64,000 nucleotides of DNA, taken from positions 109,117-173,116 of the forward strand of contig DLGZ01000073.1 of the NCBI GenBank assembly GCA_002482965.1, read 5' to 3'. The notes under the pieces were generated by a model. The model did not search any database, was not told where the DNA came from, and worked only from the letters and a program-made list of their open reading frames with translations. The position numbers and the translations under genes were made by a program. Origin of the DNA: Verrucomicrobiaceae bacterium UBA7681 (lineage in GTDB: Bacteria; Verrucomicrobiota; Verrucomicrobiia; Verrucomicrobiales; Verrucomicrobiaceae). This document shows, piece by piece, positions 9,293 to 18,789 of the stretch; positions within the stretch are counted from its first letter, which is position 1, and every line of letters begins with the position of its first letter.

Positions 9293-9401
9293 GGAGGTGC
9301 TGGCATGCCTCCGGCATGCGACCTTGAGAGAGGGCTGGGTGGATGAGCTTTCCAGGGGTCTTCGACCCCTGGCTACCTTCTGCGATCCCTTCGGAATCGT
9401 G
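9293..9401. repeat. right inverted REP-type arm of the transposase element
   Basis: This is the inverted counterpart of 8586-8705. Its hairpins are catgcctccggcatg (9304-9318), ccaggggtc-ttc-gacccctgg (9352-9372) and gatcccttcggaatc (9384-9398). Compared with the left arm, the first stem carries a compensatory C/G to G/C change, and the middle hairpin changes only its loop. From 9402 to 9525 I see one further GC-rich palindromic stretch and no gene. Confidence 0.8.
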
Positions 9402-9525
9402 GTGCGAGCGCCTTCGGCGGAGGGGAGGCACGGATCAGGCATTCAACACTGCGGACCTTACCAGAATAGCTTGGCGCCGATCATGACACCTCACGGATAA
9501 GCAGATCCAAGGAGAACATTGCAAT

Positions 9526-10410
9526 TTAACGATAAACTTGGGGCTGCATCAGACATTCAATGGAGCTTATCTTAACCCGATCGGGAGTGGACCAAGCCGT
9601 CAATGTGACCCGAACCCTTTCTTCAGAAGCCGCAGCAAACGCAATCTTTCTAGTTGGCTGGGTTTCTGATGACACTCGATGCTCTTCATCATGATGATCA
9701 TGAGGTCGGCCCTCACTGCACTGGCGACATAACATGCGAATGGTGGACCAATCTTCAATCCGGAGTTCGTTGGAATGCAATTGTACCAGAGCATCGATTT
9801 CAACGTTCGATGCATGCTCAACCACCACCACAAACAACCCAAGGTTGGACGCTTGAAGAATCTGTAGTTCATTGAAGACAGGAACCTCACGATCTCCATT
9901 CCACCTCGATCCTGAGGGTTCGCCGTCAGTTAATAGCAAGTCCCCGCAGCGATGCAGGCTGTCTGCGGTTGGAACGTTTATGATTTTCGCTCGGGCAGGG
10001 TCTAAGCGATCGCACCACACCACTTCGTTGTTGGTTGTTATTAAGCGGATCGGAACGCGGCCGAGTTTCATTTCCAACGGGGCATCGGAAACCTCGACCT
10101 TCACTCCGGCTTTGTTCCACGCTTCACGGGCTTCTTTCCATAATCCCAGGGCTGTCGCAGCAATGCCGATATTCCACCACGAGCCTGCAAAATCCTCCCG
10201 CAGTTTCGCGGCGCGGCGGGATGCCTGAATGGATTCATCCCAATCACAGAGCCATTTGGCTGCTACGCCAAGGCCAAAATGCGCTTCCCACGAACTTGGA
10301 AGTAGCGTGCATGCACGGCGAAAATGAACTGCAGCTTGGGCATACTCCAGTCGATCATAGCACTGATACGCTTGGCGTACGGCTCGATTGTGGCGGAACA
10401 AATTGAGCAT
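9526..10410 (-). CDS. TPR-containing protein of unknown function
   Basis: A 294-residue protein with no signal peptide. Residues about 10-110 form three tetratricopeptide-like helix pairs (for example YAQAAVHFRRACTLLPSSWEAHF, each with the small-residue and aromatic spacing of TPRs), suggesting a protein-protein interaction surface. Residues 115-215 form a separate beta-rich region (VPIRLITTNNEVVWCDRLDP...) that I do not recognise. A short Cys/His-rich stretch follows (CRQCSEGRPHDHHDEEH) that could bind a metal. It lies 6 bp downstream of the YyaL-like gene on the same strand and may be cotranscribed with it. GC content is lower than in its neighbours. Function unknown. Confidence 0.7.
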   Translation of the reverse strand: MLNLFRHNRAVRQAYQCYDRLEYAQAAVHFRRACTLLPSSWEAHFGLGVAAKWLCDWDESIQASRRAAKLREDFAGSWWNIGIAATALGLWKEAREAWNKAGVKVEVSDAPLEMKLGRVPIRLITTNNEVVWCDRLDPARAKIINVPTADSLHRCGDLLLTDGEPSGSRWNGDREVPVFNELQILQASNLGLFVVVVEHASNVEIDALVQLHSNELRIEDWSTIRMLCRQCSEGRPHDHHDEEHRVSSETQPTRKIAFAAASEERVRVTLTAWSTPDRVKISSIECLMQPQVYR

Positions 10411-10416
10411 ACGCTG

Positions 10417-12594
10417 TCACTTCCCCAGCACCTTCTCCAGCCCCTCCACCGTCGTCACTGGCGCCTGGCACGTAAAATTCTGGCAGACATACGCCGCTGG
10501 CTGGCCGTTCACGGGCTTCATTCCGGCGAGCACTTCATTGTACGTGGCCAGCCATTGCTGACCGGCTCCCCCATCCGCACAGAGAATCACCGCAGTGGGC
10601 AGAAACCGCCGCTGCACGTTCGCGGCCAATACCTTGAACGCCGCGCTGCTCACATCCCCCGCCAGCACGATTTGCTGCTTGCCGCGATGATGCATGTCAA
10701 ACGCAATGGCCATCACCGGCACGGACGACGGGCTGCTTTGCAGCGTCGAACCAAAAAGCGCAAAGATTTTCTCGGCCTGTTTCTTCCACTCGTCTTTGGC
10801 CAGCAGCGCGCTGAGGCGCACCAAATTGAGCGCCGCGAGGGAGTTGGGTGACGGCTCGGCACCATCATAGTCCTCCTTGATGCGCAGGACGCTGTTCGGC
10901 ATGTCCGTGTGCACGCTGTAGTAGCCGCCATGTTTCGTGTCGAGAAACAGCGCGTCCATCTCCGTCTGCAACGCCGTGGCCCATTGCAGCCACTTCACCT
11001 CAAACGAAGCCTGATAGAGGTCAATGAGCCCGTGAATCAGGCAGGCGTAATCAATCGCAAAAGCCCTCGGTCCGCGCTCACCTTCGCGCCAGGAGCGGTG
11101 CAGCTCTTTGCCCGGCGTGGTGCAAAGCTGGTCATGCAGGAACTGCGCAGCATCCGCCGCGAGCTTGATCATATCAGCATCCCCAAACGCCGCCCCCGCA
11201 CGGGCCAGCCCGGAAATCATGAGCCCGTTCCACGCAGCGATAACCTTGTCATCCAGATGCGGTCGCGGCCGTTTCGCACGCGCCTCAAAAAGAGTCACGG
11301 CGCCTTGGTCGATGATGCCCTTGACCTCCTCCGGCGACTTCTTGAAGTACTCAGCGGTCTTCTTGAACGAGATCGCACGGTACAAAGTGTTCAGCCCCTT
11401 GAGCTCCCCTTGCGGATCACTTTCCGGCCGCGCATTGCCATCGCGACGGGCGCCGTAAGCATAGCGGAAGATGCTGCCATCCTCCTTGCCCAGCAGCTCG
11501 TCGATCTCCGCCGCCTTCCACACATAGAAGGCCCCTTCCGTTTTGTGCTCCGCATCGGCACTGGCCAGGCTGTCAGCATCTTCAGCGGAGAAGAATTCGC
11601 CATCCTTCTGCCGCAGATCGCGCTTCACATACGCCACCGTGCTGCGCACGATGTTTTCAAAAAGTACATTCTGCGTGAGTTGCCACGCCTCGGTGTAGGC
11701 GGTCAGCAACTGCGCCTGATCATACAGCATCTTTTCGTAATGCGGAATGTGCCAGTAGCCATCTACGCTATAGCGATGAAACCCGCCGCCAACATGGTCG
11801 CGCATGCCGCCATTAGCCATGCCGCGCAGGGTTTTCACGGTCATCTCCATCGCCCAGTTGCTCTCGGATTCGCGGTCATTCCCCTTCCGCTCCGCCAAGA
11901 TGCGGTGAACGCGCATCAGCATGTTCAGCGTCGTTGGACGCGGGAATTTCGGCGCACTGCCAAAGCCACCTTCATGATAGTCAAACGAGCCCGAGAGGTC
12001 ATCATAGGCCTTCTGCACCAGCGTCTCATGATTGATCTCATCCAGCGCTGTATTCTCGTTGTCCAGATGGTCCTGCAGTTTTTCCACGGAGCGTGCGGCA
12101 CGTTCGTCGATGCCTTTGCGATCTTCCGTCCACACCTTGTGCAGTTCGTTGAGCAGGTTTTTAAAGCCGATGCGCCCCGGCGTATTCTCCGGCGGGTAAT
12201 ACGTGCCACCATAAAACGGCTTCAGCTCCGGCGTGAGAAACACACTCATCGGCCACCCACCATGCCCGCTCGCCGCCTGCACATAGGTCATGTATGTGAG
12301 ATCCACATCCGGCCGCTCTTCGCGATCCACTTTGATCGGAATAAAGTTTTCGTTGATCAGCTTCGCCGTCTCCTCGTTCTCAAACGACTCACGCTCCATC
12401 ACATGGCACCAGTGGCAGGTCGAGTAGCCGGAGGAAAGAAAGATCGGCTTGTCCTCCGCCTTCGCCTTCTTGAACGCTTCCTCGCCCCACGGCAGCCAGT
12501 TCACCGGATTGTGGGCATGCTGCAGCAGGTAGGGCGAGCGCTCCTTGGCAAGGGCGTTGGTAAATTTAAGGGGCTGGCCGGTCGTATCGCTCAT
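10417..12594 (-). CDS. thioredoxin-domain protein, YyaL/DUF255 (spermatogenesis-associated protein 20) family
   Basis: A 725-residue protein. The N-terminal 160 residues form the DUF255 thioredoxin-like domain, opening NALAKERSPYLLQHAHNPVNW and carrying a CHWC redox-type motif (Cys60, Cys63) in GYSTCHWCHVMERESF, followed by VDREERPDVD and GGWPMSVFLTP. The remainder is an alpha/alpha-barrel resembling N-acylglucosamine epimerase-like folds, with blocks such as GGFHRYSVDGYWHIPHYEKML and FFSAEDADS. Length and block order match the YyaL/SSP411 family. The physiological reaction is not established for bacterial members. ATG 12594 was chosen over an upstream in-frame start at 12666 because the family begins close to this point. 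It is cytoplasmic by absence of a signal. Confidence 0.9.
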   Translation of the reverse strand: MSDTTGQPLKFTNALAKERSPYLLQHAHNPVNWLPWGEEAFKKAKAEDKPIFLSSGYSTCHWCHVMERESFENEETAKLINENFIPIKVDREERPDVDLTYMTYVQAASGHGGWPMSVFLTPELKPFYGGTYYPPENTPGRIGFKNLLNELHKVWTEDRKGIDERAARSVEKLQDHLDNENTALDEINHETLVQKAYDDLSGSFDYHEGGFGSAPKFPRPTTLNMLMRVHRILAERKGNDRESESNWAMEMTVKTLRGMANGGMRDHVGGGFHRYSVDGYWHIPHYEKMLYDQAQLLTAYTEAWQLTQNVLFENIVRSTVAYVKRDLRQKDGEFFSAEDADSLASADAEHKTEGAFYVWKAAEIDELLGKEDGSIFRYAYGARRDGNARPESDPQGELKGLNTLYRAISFKKTAEYFKKSPEEVKGIIDQGAVTLFEARAKRPRPHLDDKVIAAWNGLMISGLARAGAAFGDADMIKLAADAAQFLHDQLCTTPGKELHRSWREGERGPRAFAIDYACLIHGLIDLYQASFEVKWLQWATALQTEMDALFLDTKHGGYYSVHTDMPNSVLRIKEDYDGAEPSPNSLAALNLVRLSALLAKDEWKKQAEKIFALFGSTLQSSPSSVPVMAIAFDMHHRGKQQIVLAGDVSSAAFKVLAANVQRRFLPTAVILCADGGAGQQWLATYNEVLAGMKPVNGQPAAYVCQNFTCQAPVTTVEGLEKVLGK

Positions 12595-12736
12595 GGTTGG
12601 GGTAATGAGATAACGTCCGCATACAGGCCGGGGTTGCAAGGGGTGAAGAACGAGGAACTTCGTCAAGAGCGGCGCGTCAAGAGGCCAAGGGTGTCAAAAG
12701 TCGTGCCAGTAGCCGTCTTGACCCTCGCCCGCCTCC

Positions 12737-14659
12737 TCACTCCACCTTCTTCGGCAGCATCTTCGCCACCACCCACAGCAGCGCTCCCACCACCAGTGCC
12801 AGCGCGGCCCACAGCCAGGGGCTCCCTTTCCCGGAGGGCTGGCGCGGGTCAGCCTCGTAGCCGGGGAGTTTTTCTTCGTCGCCGAGGGTGGCGGCGACCT
12901 GAGTGGCGTTTTCGAATTCCTTGCGCACAAACTGGAGATCGTAGCGTGTGTAGGGAGCACGCCGGTTTCCGTAGCAAAGCTGCACCGGGGTGGTGTCGGG
13001 TACACGAAAGAGCAGCCGAACGACGGGGTACAGGACGCGAGCAGAGGTAATTTGCAGCCGGGGATTGTCGCCATTGTCCGTGGCGAGGCGGATCGATGCA
13101 GCGCGCGGGGCGGTGTAAAGCGACAGATGGAAAGTGCTCACAAGCTGGCCAGGTTGGCGCTGCCAGTTGGCATTGCTCAAAATGCGTTCAAAATGCCCCT
13201 TCTCCGTCTCAAGCTGCTCGCTGACGGTGAGTGTGCGTGCGAACAGGGGCGTGGGAGAGTCCAGCAGCAGTTCGCTCGTTGGATAATTGGCAAACGGCAT
13301 CTCCACATCCCATTTGGACCACGTGGGCGCCTGGGGATCAGTCACCTCCACAATGGCCACTTCGACTTCATGCTGCGAGCCTGGTTTGTTGGCGAGAAAC
13401 GGGATTTGATGACCATCCCGCACCACGCGCACATCGTGCAGATCATTGGCAGCGCGGGCGAGCACCTCAGGGGCGAGTTCCACTACGATCACTCCCGCTT
13501 CCTTGAACTGCACCTCCCGTTGAAACGACCAAGGGGAGACATCAATCACTGGACCCACATCGCCCACTTCCGGTGCCGTGGCCGTTTTGCTAAAGTCGGG
13601 GTTAGCCCCCACAGCACTGGCCATGACGGATTGCGCGGAGGCATCACGCAGCTTGTCACCGAATGCAGAAATATCGTAGCTCGGCTCCGCAGCCTGCGCG
13701 TTGCCAATGTAGAGCTGCCATTCACCCACTGCATCCGCTTGAAACACCACAGGCAGAGGATGCCGGGTGACTTCGATGCCGTCGATCTTCAGGGGCGGGC
13801 TGTCGCCATTGCGAATGACGAGTTCGATTTCACGCGCAGTGGCCAGTTGATGCACAGCCATATCCAGATCTTCCCCACTGCGACCTTCATGCTGGAGCCG
13901 GAAGAGCGTCGCATGTGCGTCCAGCAACGAGGCTTCACGTTGAAACACCGATTCAGGTGTATGCACCCGGATGTTCCCGATCAAAAGGTTGGCGCTGCCC
14001 AGATCGATTTTCAGATGCGTTTCGCCGGCAGCCTCCGTGCGGTCACGAATCATCACAGGCTTCGCCAGCGTACGCAGCTCAGGCAGGTCACGCCTCACAC
14101 GCGCACCGGTAAAAACCACAGGCCTGCTGCGCGCATCATCAAGAGTAACTCGAAAATGCGCCAATGCCGATGAGGCAAAAGTGAAGCGCAGGCGCTCCGT
14201 TCCATTCTGGCGGCAGATCAGTTCGTTGCTGGCCAGTGTCTGCCACTGGCTGCCGTCGTTGCTGCCTTCAAGCGTGGCGGATTTGATAAACCCCGTCGCA
14301 TTCGTTTGCAGCATCACCTCCGTGATCGTGCCTCCCGCAGGCGTCTGAAATTCGAGCACCGTAGTGCTCGAAGTCAGCGTCGTCTTAAATCCGCCGGCAT
14401 CCACCATCTCGGGCCGGATGATGCGTGGCAAGGCGATGATGTACGGCATCGCTTTGCCCGTCGGACTGACGATCCGCAGATCATGAAACGCAGTACCACC
14501 CTTCGTCCTCGAAGCATCTAGCAGCTCAGGTTCGAGTTCAATGCGCGTCAGACCAGGTTGCGCGATCCGCACCGTTTGACGATGCGTCCACGCGGCAAAG
14601 TCAGCCGCACCGGCAACCGAAGACACACACAAGGCAATAAACAGGAGATGCGGTTTCAT
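12737..14659 (-). CDS. DUF3999-like secreted/anchored protein, partner of the DUF2339 protein
   Basis: A 640-residue protein with a signal peptide (MKPHLLFIALCVSSVAGA) and one C-terminal transmembrane helix (about residues 614-632) followed by a basic tail (KMLPKKVE). It should be a periplasmic protein anchored at its C-terminus. The beta-rich body has two similar halves, each opening with a short block of the type HRQTVRIAQPGLTRIELEPE / SFQREVQFKEAGVIVVELAPE. This suggests an internal duplication of a carbohydrate-binding-like sandwich. Size, topology and position directly after a DUF2339 gene match the DUF3999 family. ATG 14659 is preferred over the TTG-started longer frame because it gives a clean signal peptide. 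Function unknown; an envelope role with the DUF2339 protein is inferred from pairing. Confidence 0.75.
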   Translation of the reverse strand: MKPHLLFIALCVSSVAGAADFAAWTHRQTVRIAQPGLTRIELEPELLDASRTKGGTAFHDLRIVSPTGKAMPYIIALPRIIRPEMVDAGGFKTTLTSSTTVLEFQTPAGGTITEVMLQTNATGFIKSATLEGSNDGSQWQTLASNELICRQNGTERLRFTFASSALAHFRVTLDDARSRPVVFTGARVRRDLPELRTLAKPVMIRDRTEAAGETHLKIDLGSANLLIGNIRVHTPESVFQREASLLDAHATLFRLQHEGRSGEDLDMAVHQLATAREIELVIRNGDSPPLKIDGIEVTRHPLPVVFQADAVGEWQLYIGNAQAAEPSYDISAFGDKLRDASAQSVMASAVGANPDFSKTATAPEVGDVGPVIDVSPWSFQREVQFKEAGVIVVELAPEVLARAANDLHDVRVVRDGHQIPFLANKPGSQHEVEVAIVEVTDPQAPTWSKWDVEMPFANYPTSELLLDSPTPLFARTLTVSEQLETEKGHFERILSNANWQRQPGQLVSTFHLSLYTAPRAASIRLATDNGDNPRLQITSARVLYPVVRLLFRVPDTTPVQLCYGNRRAPYTRYDLQFVRKEFENATQVAATLGDEEKLPGYEADPRQPSGKGSPWLWAALALVVGALLWVVAKMLPKKVE

Positions 14660-14735
14660 GTTGGGAAAAAAGCAGTTCAGAGCTTTAGCTCGTTCGGGCG
14701 CATGGCGGTCACTGGAAAAAGTTAAAGTTCCAAAA

Positions 14736-17700
14736 TCACTTGGTTTCGTCACTAAGAAAGCGCTGATACAGAAACGAAGCCGCGAGCGCAATGACAGCCA
14801 CCACCATCAGCGCACCAATGCGATAGATGCTCTCGATGTTTGCAAGGTCATGCAAAAACAGCTTCAGCAGCGCCACCGCCAGCAAGCCGATGCCTGCATA
14901 GCGTGTGGGCGCATTGCGCTGCCAGATGCCGATGATGAGCAGCACCAGCGCATACAAGGCCCAGGCAATCGTGTAGGTCATGTCACGCCCAAAATTGCCG
15001 TCGAAGTCGAAAGTGATCGAGCGTTCACCCGCAGGCGTGAAAGCATCCGCGATCTCAATATTCAGCAGCAGAAACAGCAGAATGCCGCCAAGGGCACAAA
15101 ACAGGCCGCGCAGGTTGATCTTGTTCCAGCAATCGTTTGGCGGAATGAGCCAGCGCGCCGCGGCAAACAGTGCCAGTGCGGAGAGGCTGTAGGCATAGAG
15201 CTGCCAGTTCAGGATCGCCGTCTCTCCGCGCGTTTGATATCCCAGCACCGCAGGATTGAGCGCGAGTCGCACAAAGGAGGCAACCAGCAGCACCGTGCCC
15301 GTGCCCCTCAGTCCCGGATGCGGCACGCGGCGAAAGAGCCAGCACAGCGCCGCACCTTCCAGCGCCCAGCCAATTGTGATCCACTGCTTCTCAAACTGGA
15401 TCGGGAAGATCAGCGTGATGAAAAACAACGCCACACCCCCGAACCACGCGAGCTGCGCAAGGCGCGCAGGATTGTCTGCACTGTGCTGCTTCAGCACAAA
15501 CACAAGACACAGCAGCGGCGCGATGGCAAAGGCCACCGGCACCAGACCCATCATCTCATTCGGCCAGGTCAGACCCACAACACGATAGACAAGACCAAAG
15601 GTCCCCAAGCCTGCGGCAGCAGACGCGATCCAGGGCAACTGGCGTTTAGCAAACAACCTCTGAAACACGAGCGGGAATGCCGTGAAGAGCGCGTAAAATC
15701 CCAGATACCACAGCAGCGGCATGGTGGCATTCTCCACGCTGAAGCACTGCTGATGCCACGCCCACTCCAGTGCCAGCACACAGCCCAGCGCCGTCGGCAC
15801 CAGCACCGTGATGCCGCTGATGCAGGCCAGACCGAGCAGAAACACCGTCAGCAGCAGCGCAAGGCCAAAGACCGACGAAGGATCTGCCACGTGCAGATGC
15901 AGCGTGGCGAGAATCAGCAGCGCAAACGGCAGCACCGCTGAACTGACCGGCAGCATCGACGCAAACTGAACCTTGGGCATTTTGCGCGAGAGGAAACTGC
16001 TGGCGATGCCAAACAGCACCGCGAACCCACCCAGCACGATAAGGAACTGACTCAGGCTGCCCGCAGTATTCGCAGGCAGACCAAACAACCACGCTCCGGC
16101 CGTGATCAGCGTGAGCGCCAGCGCGGCAAGCACCGGAACCAATGCGCCGGTGAAAATCGCGAGACCAATGATGAGCAGATCCACCAGCAAGATCGCCGGC
16201 CAGATCATGAGGCTGATCGAATCAAGACACAGCACCGGCATGAGCAGCAGCACCAGCGTGATCACCGGCGTCCAACTCATGAACAGCGTGGCGGATTGAT
16301 TCCGCCGCTGCCACAGCACAGCAAAGGCCGTGTGCAGCAGGCCAAAACCAAGATAAATGCCCAATGCATAGGGCAGCAACTCGGCATTGAGCTTCGTCGT
16401 CGTCCAAATCGACAGATGCAGAAAAGTCAGTGTGGCAGTAATGCCCTGAGCCCTAGCCACCCGCGGCTGCTGCCAGACGATGAGCATGACGACGGCGTTG
16501 ATGCCGAGCACAAAGGTGTACAGCAGCGTGGGACGCTCGGTGATGGCGCCAAAGCCAAGGAAAACGAATGCCGTAAACAACGCACTGCCGCACAGCGCCA
16601 GCGCTGCACCGGCAGGAAAAGCATCCTCATCATCCCGCTGCCGCGACCACCAGGCCGCCAGCATGAACAGCGTCGCGAAGCCGAGAAACACGCTCACTGG
16701 AACCCACGTGGCCGAACCGAGGGCGTACAGAGACGAGTGGAAGAATTTCACCATCCACCCCGCCTGCATGAAAATCGTGCCAGCGGCCGCCAGCCCGGTG
16801 AGATGCAGCCAGCGTTTATTCTTCGCCACCGCCAACACCCCAATGTCCAGCAGAGCGATGTAACTGAACAGCCCGAAAGGATTGTCATGGCCCGTCGAGC
16901 ATAGGATCGGTGTCCAAAAACCACCCAGCATGCCGAGCACCGCCACGACCTGCGCCTCCATCCGCACAGCAAGCAGGAAGGCCGCCGCAGTGATCAGCGT
17001 CATCATGCCAAAGGCGACGAGCGCGTGATGGAATGGCGGGATCTTCCACAGGGAGTGAGCGGCAAACGTCATGCCGTAGAGCACCACGACGCCCGTGGCA
17101 GTCAGCGTGCCTCCGAGTGTGGCATAGCGTTTGCGTCGATGCATCACCACACCACCGACGACCAGCCCGGTGCCAACGACAAAACCAATCGAGGTGCGCA
17201 GCTCAGGCGATATCCAGCCTTGCTCAATGCTCAGCTTCACAAAGAAAATGACGCCGAGAAACAAAGCGAGTCCTCCGACCCACGCGAAGAGCTTCGCGCC
17301 CATGAACTGCTCGAGCGAGATGCTGGGAGCAGCCGTGGGACGTGGTATGTGTACGACAGGCGGTCGAGCAGCAGGGGATGGAGCGGGCGTTTTGGCAGCA
17401 ACCAGTTCAGCCAGGGGAATCGGTGGCGGTGCAAAACGAATTGTGTCAAAGACTGGTTCAGCTACGTGAACTGGCGCAGCCTGAGCGATAGGTTCAGGAG
17501 GTGCCACGGCGGTGGCCGCAACATCAACGGGAGCTTCCCTCGGCGATGGTAGCTTGTTTACCGCTTCAAGCACCTCAATGCGCCGGATCAGCCGCGCCTC
17601 GCGTTCGATATTGCGTGCGGCAATTTCTCGAAGCGAGCCGATTTCAGCACCCAGCTCCTTCGTACGCCGTCGCGCTTTGGAGGCAAGCACGAGCGCGACG

Positions 17701-17759
17701 ATGGGCATGATGAGCACCGCGCCACCGATGATCACGAGAATAAAAATGATTTCATCCAT
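14736..17759 (-). CDS. DUF2339 polytopic membrane protein
   Basis: A 1007-residue integral membrane protein. It begins with one transmembrane helix (MDEIIFILVIIGGAVLIMPIVALVL) and a short coiled-coil-like charged stretch (residues 28-70). A Pro/Ala-rich linker follows to about residue 155, and then more than 20 hydrophobic helices run to the C-terminus. The block LEQFMGAKLFAWVGGLALFLGVIFFVK opening the helical region is characteristic of DUF2339. ATG 17759 was chosen over TTG 17792 because the first helix starts directly from it. It is followed after 76 bp by the DUF3999-like gene, a gene pair also seen in other bacteria. The molecular function of the family is unknown; a transporter or envelope-glycan role is speculation. 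Confidence 0.88.
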   Translation of the reverse strand: MDEIIFILVIIGGAVLIMPIVALVLASKARRRTKELGAEIGSLREIAARNIEREARLIRRIEVLEAVNKLPSPREAPVDVAATAVAPPEPIAQAAPVHVAEPVFDTIRFAPPPIPLAELVAAKTPAPSPAARPPVVHIPRPTAAPSISLEQFMGAKLFAWVGGLALFLGVIFFVKLSIEQGWISPELRTSIGFVVGTGLVVGGVVMHRRKRYATLGGTLTATGVVVLYGMTFAAHSLWKIPPFHHALVAFGMMTLITAAAFLLAVRMEAQVVAVLGMLGGFWTPILCSTGHDNPFGLFSYIALLDIGVLAVAKNKRWLHLTGLAAAGTIFMQAGWMVKFFHSSLYALGSATWVPVSVFLGFATLFMLAAWWSRQRDDEDAFPAGAALALCGSALFTAFVFLGFGAITERPTLLYTFVLGINAVVMLIVWQQPRVARAQGITATLTFLHLSIWTTTKLNAELLPYALGIYLGFGLLHTAFAVLWQRRNQSATLFMSWTPVITLVLLLMPVLCLDSISLMIWPAILLVDLLIIGLAIFTGALVPVLAALALTLITAGAWLFGLPANTAGSLSQFLIVLGGFAVLFGIASSFLSRKMPKVQFASMLPVSSAVLPFALLILATLHLHVADPSSVFGLALLLTVFLLGLACISGITVLVPTALGCVLALEWAWHQQCFSVENATMPLLWYLGFYALFTAFPLVFQRLFAKRQLPWIASAAAGLGTFGLVYRVVGLTWPNEMMGLVPVAFAIAPLLCLVFVLKQHSADNPARLAQLAWFGGVALFFITLIFPIQFEKQWITIGWALEGAALCWLFRRVPHPGLRGTGTVLLVASFVRLALNPAVLGYQTRGETAILNWQLYAYSLSALALFAAARWLIPPNDCWNKINLRGLFCALGGILLFLLLNIEIADAFTPAGERSITFDFDGNFGRDMTYTIAWALYALVLLIIGIWQRNAPTRYAGIGLLAVALLKLFLHDLANIESIYRIGALMVVAVIALAASFLYQRFLSDETK

Positions 17760-17848
17760 AATGCTGCGCAGTCTCTCAGGATCAGCAGACAAGGGAAATT
17801 GATATTTCCACGTGGCATCATTGATAAACCGTATAGCCTTTCACCGGC

Positions 17849-18724
17849 ATGAACGTCCATCACCTCGAACTCTTCTACTATGTGGCGCGTCACGGCGGCG
17901 TAAGTGCTGCCGCACGGGCGATGCCCTACGGCATTCAGCAGCCCGCCATCAGCGCCCAGATCCTGCAGCTCGAAGACGCGCTCGGAGTCACCTTGTACCA
18001 GCGGCGCCCCTTCCAGCTCTCTCGCGAAGGGCAGACGCTCTATGATTTCATCGCTCCCTTCTTCGGTGGCCTGACGGAGATGGCAGACCGCCTGCGTGGC
18101 GGCGGTCAAAACCGGCTCCGCATCGCCTCAGCCGAGGTCGTGCAACGCGACTACCTGCCGGAGCTTTTCGGCCGCATGCGCCAGCGAGTGAAAGGTTTCC
18201 ATTTCACGCTCACCCATGGCCGTCAGCAGGAGATCGAAACCCTGCTGGCCGCACAGGAGGTGGACATTGGATTCGGCACTTTGATGGAAAAGACGGTGGC
18301 CAACATCGAATCACGCGAGCTGCTCCGGCTGCCCATGGCCCTGCTCGTCCCAAAGCAAAGCGGCATCACCAAGGCCGAACAGATTTTTGAAAAGGACCGC
18401 ATCGATCTCCCTCTCGTGGCCTTGGAAGCCCGAGATGTGGTGTCGCGCTCCTTTCAGACCGCCCTGCGCCAGCGCGGCCTCGAATGGTTGCCCAGCCTCG
18501 AAGTTGGCAGCTTCGATCTCGTGCTTCGCTACGTCGTGGAAGGTTTCGGCGCAGGCCTCGTGCTGCGCCATCCGCGCATGGAACTTCCCGCAAACGTGAA
18601 AGCACTCACGCTGGATGATTTTCCGCCGCTGTGCTTCGGAGCACTTTGGACAGGTCGCCTTTCGCCGCTGGGCGAGGCCTTTCTTGCGGAAGCGACTGCG
18701 CTGGCCGGTGAGCTGGCGGCGTGA
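17849..18724 (+). CDS. LysR-family transcriptional regulator
   Basis: A 291-residue regulator. Residues 1-62 form the winged helix-turn-helix (HHLELFYYVARHGGVSAAAR ... QPAISAQILQLEDALGVTLYQRR), followed by the linker helix and a substrate-binding-like effector domain (about 90-288) starting RLRIASAEVVQRDYLPELF. It is transcribed divergently from the DUF2339 gene across an 89-bp gap, the usual geometry for a LysR regulator and its target, so control of the DUF2339/DUF3999 pair is a reasonable inference. The effector ligand is unknown. Its end lies 65 bp before the downstream lipoprotein gene. Confidence 0.92.
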   Translation: MNVHHLELFYYVARHGGVSAAARAMPYGIQQPAISAQILQLEDALGVTLYQRRPFQLSREGQTLYDFIAPFFGGLTEMADRLRGGGQNRLRIASAEVVQRDYLPELFGRMRQRVKGFHFTLTHGRQQEIETLLAAQEVDIGFGTLMEKTVANIESRELLRLPMALLVPKQSGITKAEQIFEKDRIDLPLVALEARDVVSRSFQTALRQRGLEWLPSLEVGSFDLVLRYVVEGFGAGLVLRHPRMELPANVKALTLDDFPPLCFGALWTGRLSPLGEAFLAEATALAGELAA

Positions 18725-18789
18725 TGGCGGCCGCCTGCCGCAACAATCATATGAATAAGCTTCGCGCCCATGCGTCGGAGTTGGGGACT

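Noticed and set aside
10909..13050. 713-codon open frame on the plus strand opposite the YyaL-like gene
   Set aside because: Antisense to a well-supported family protein, Arg/His-rich, and ends inside another confirmed gene.
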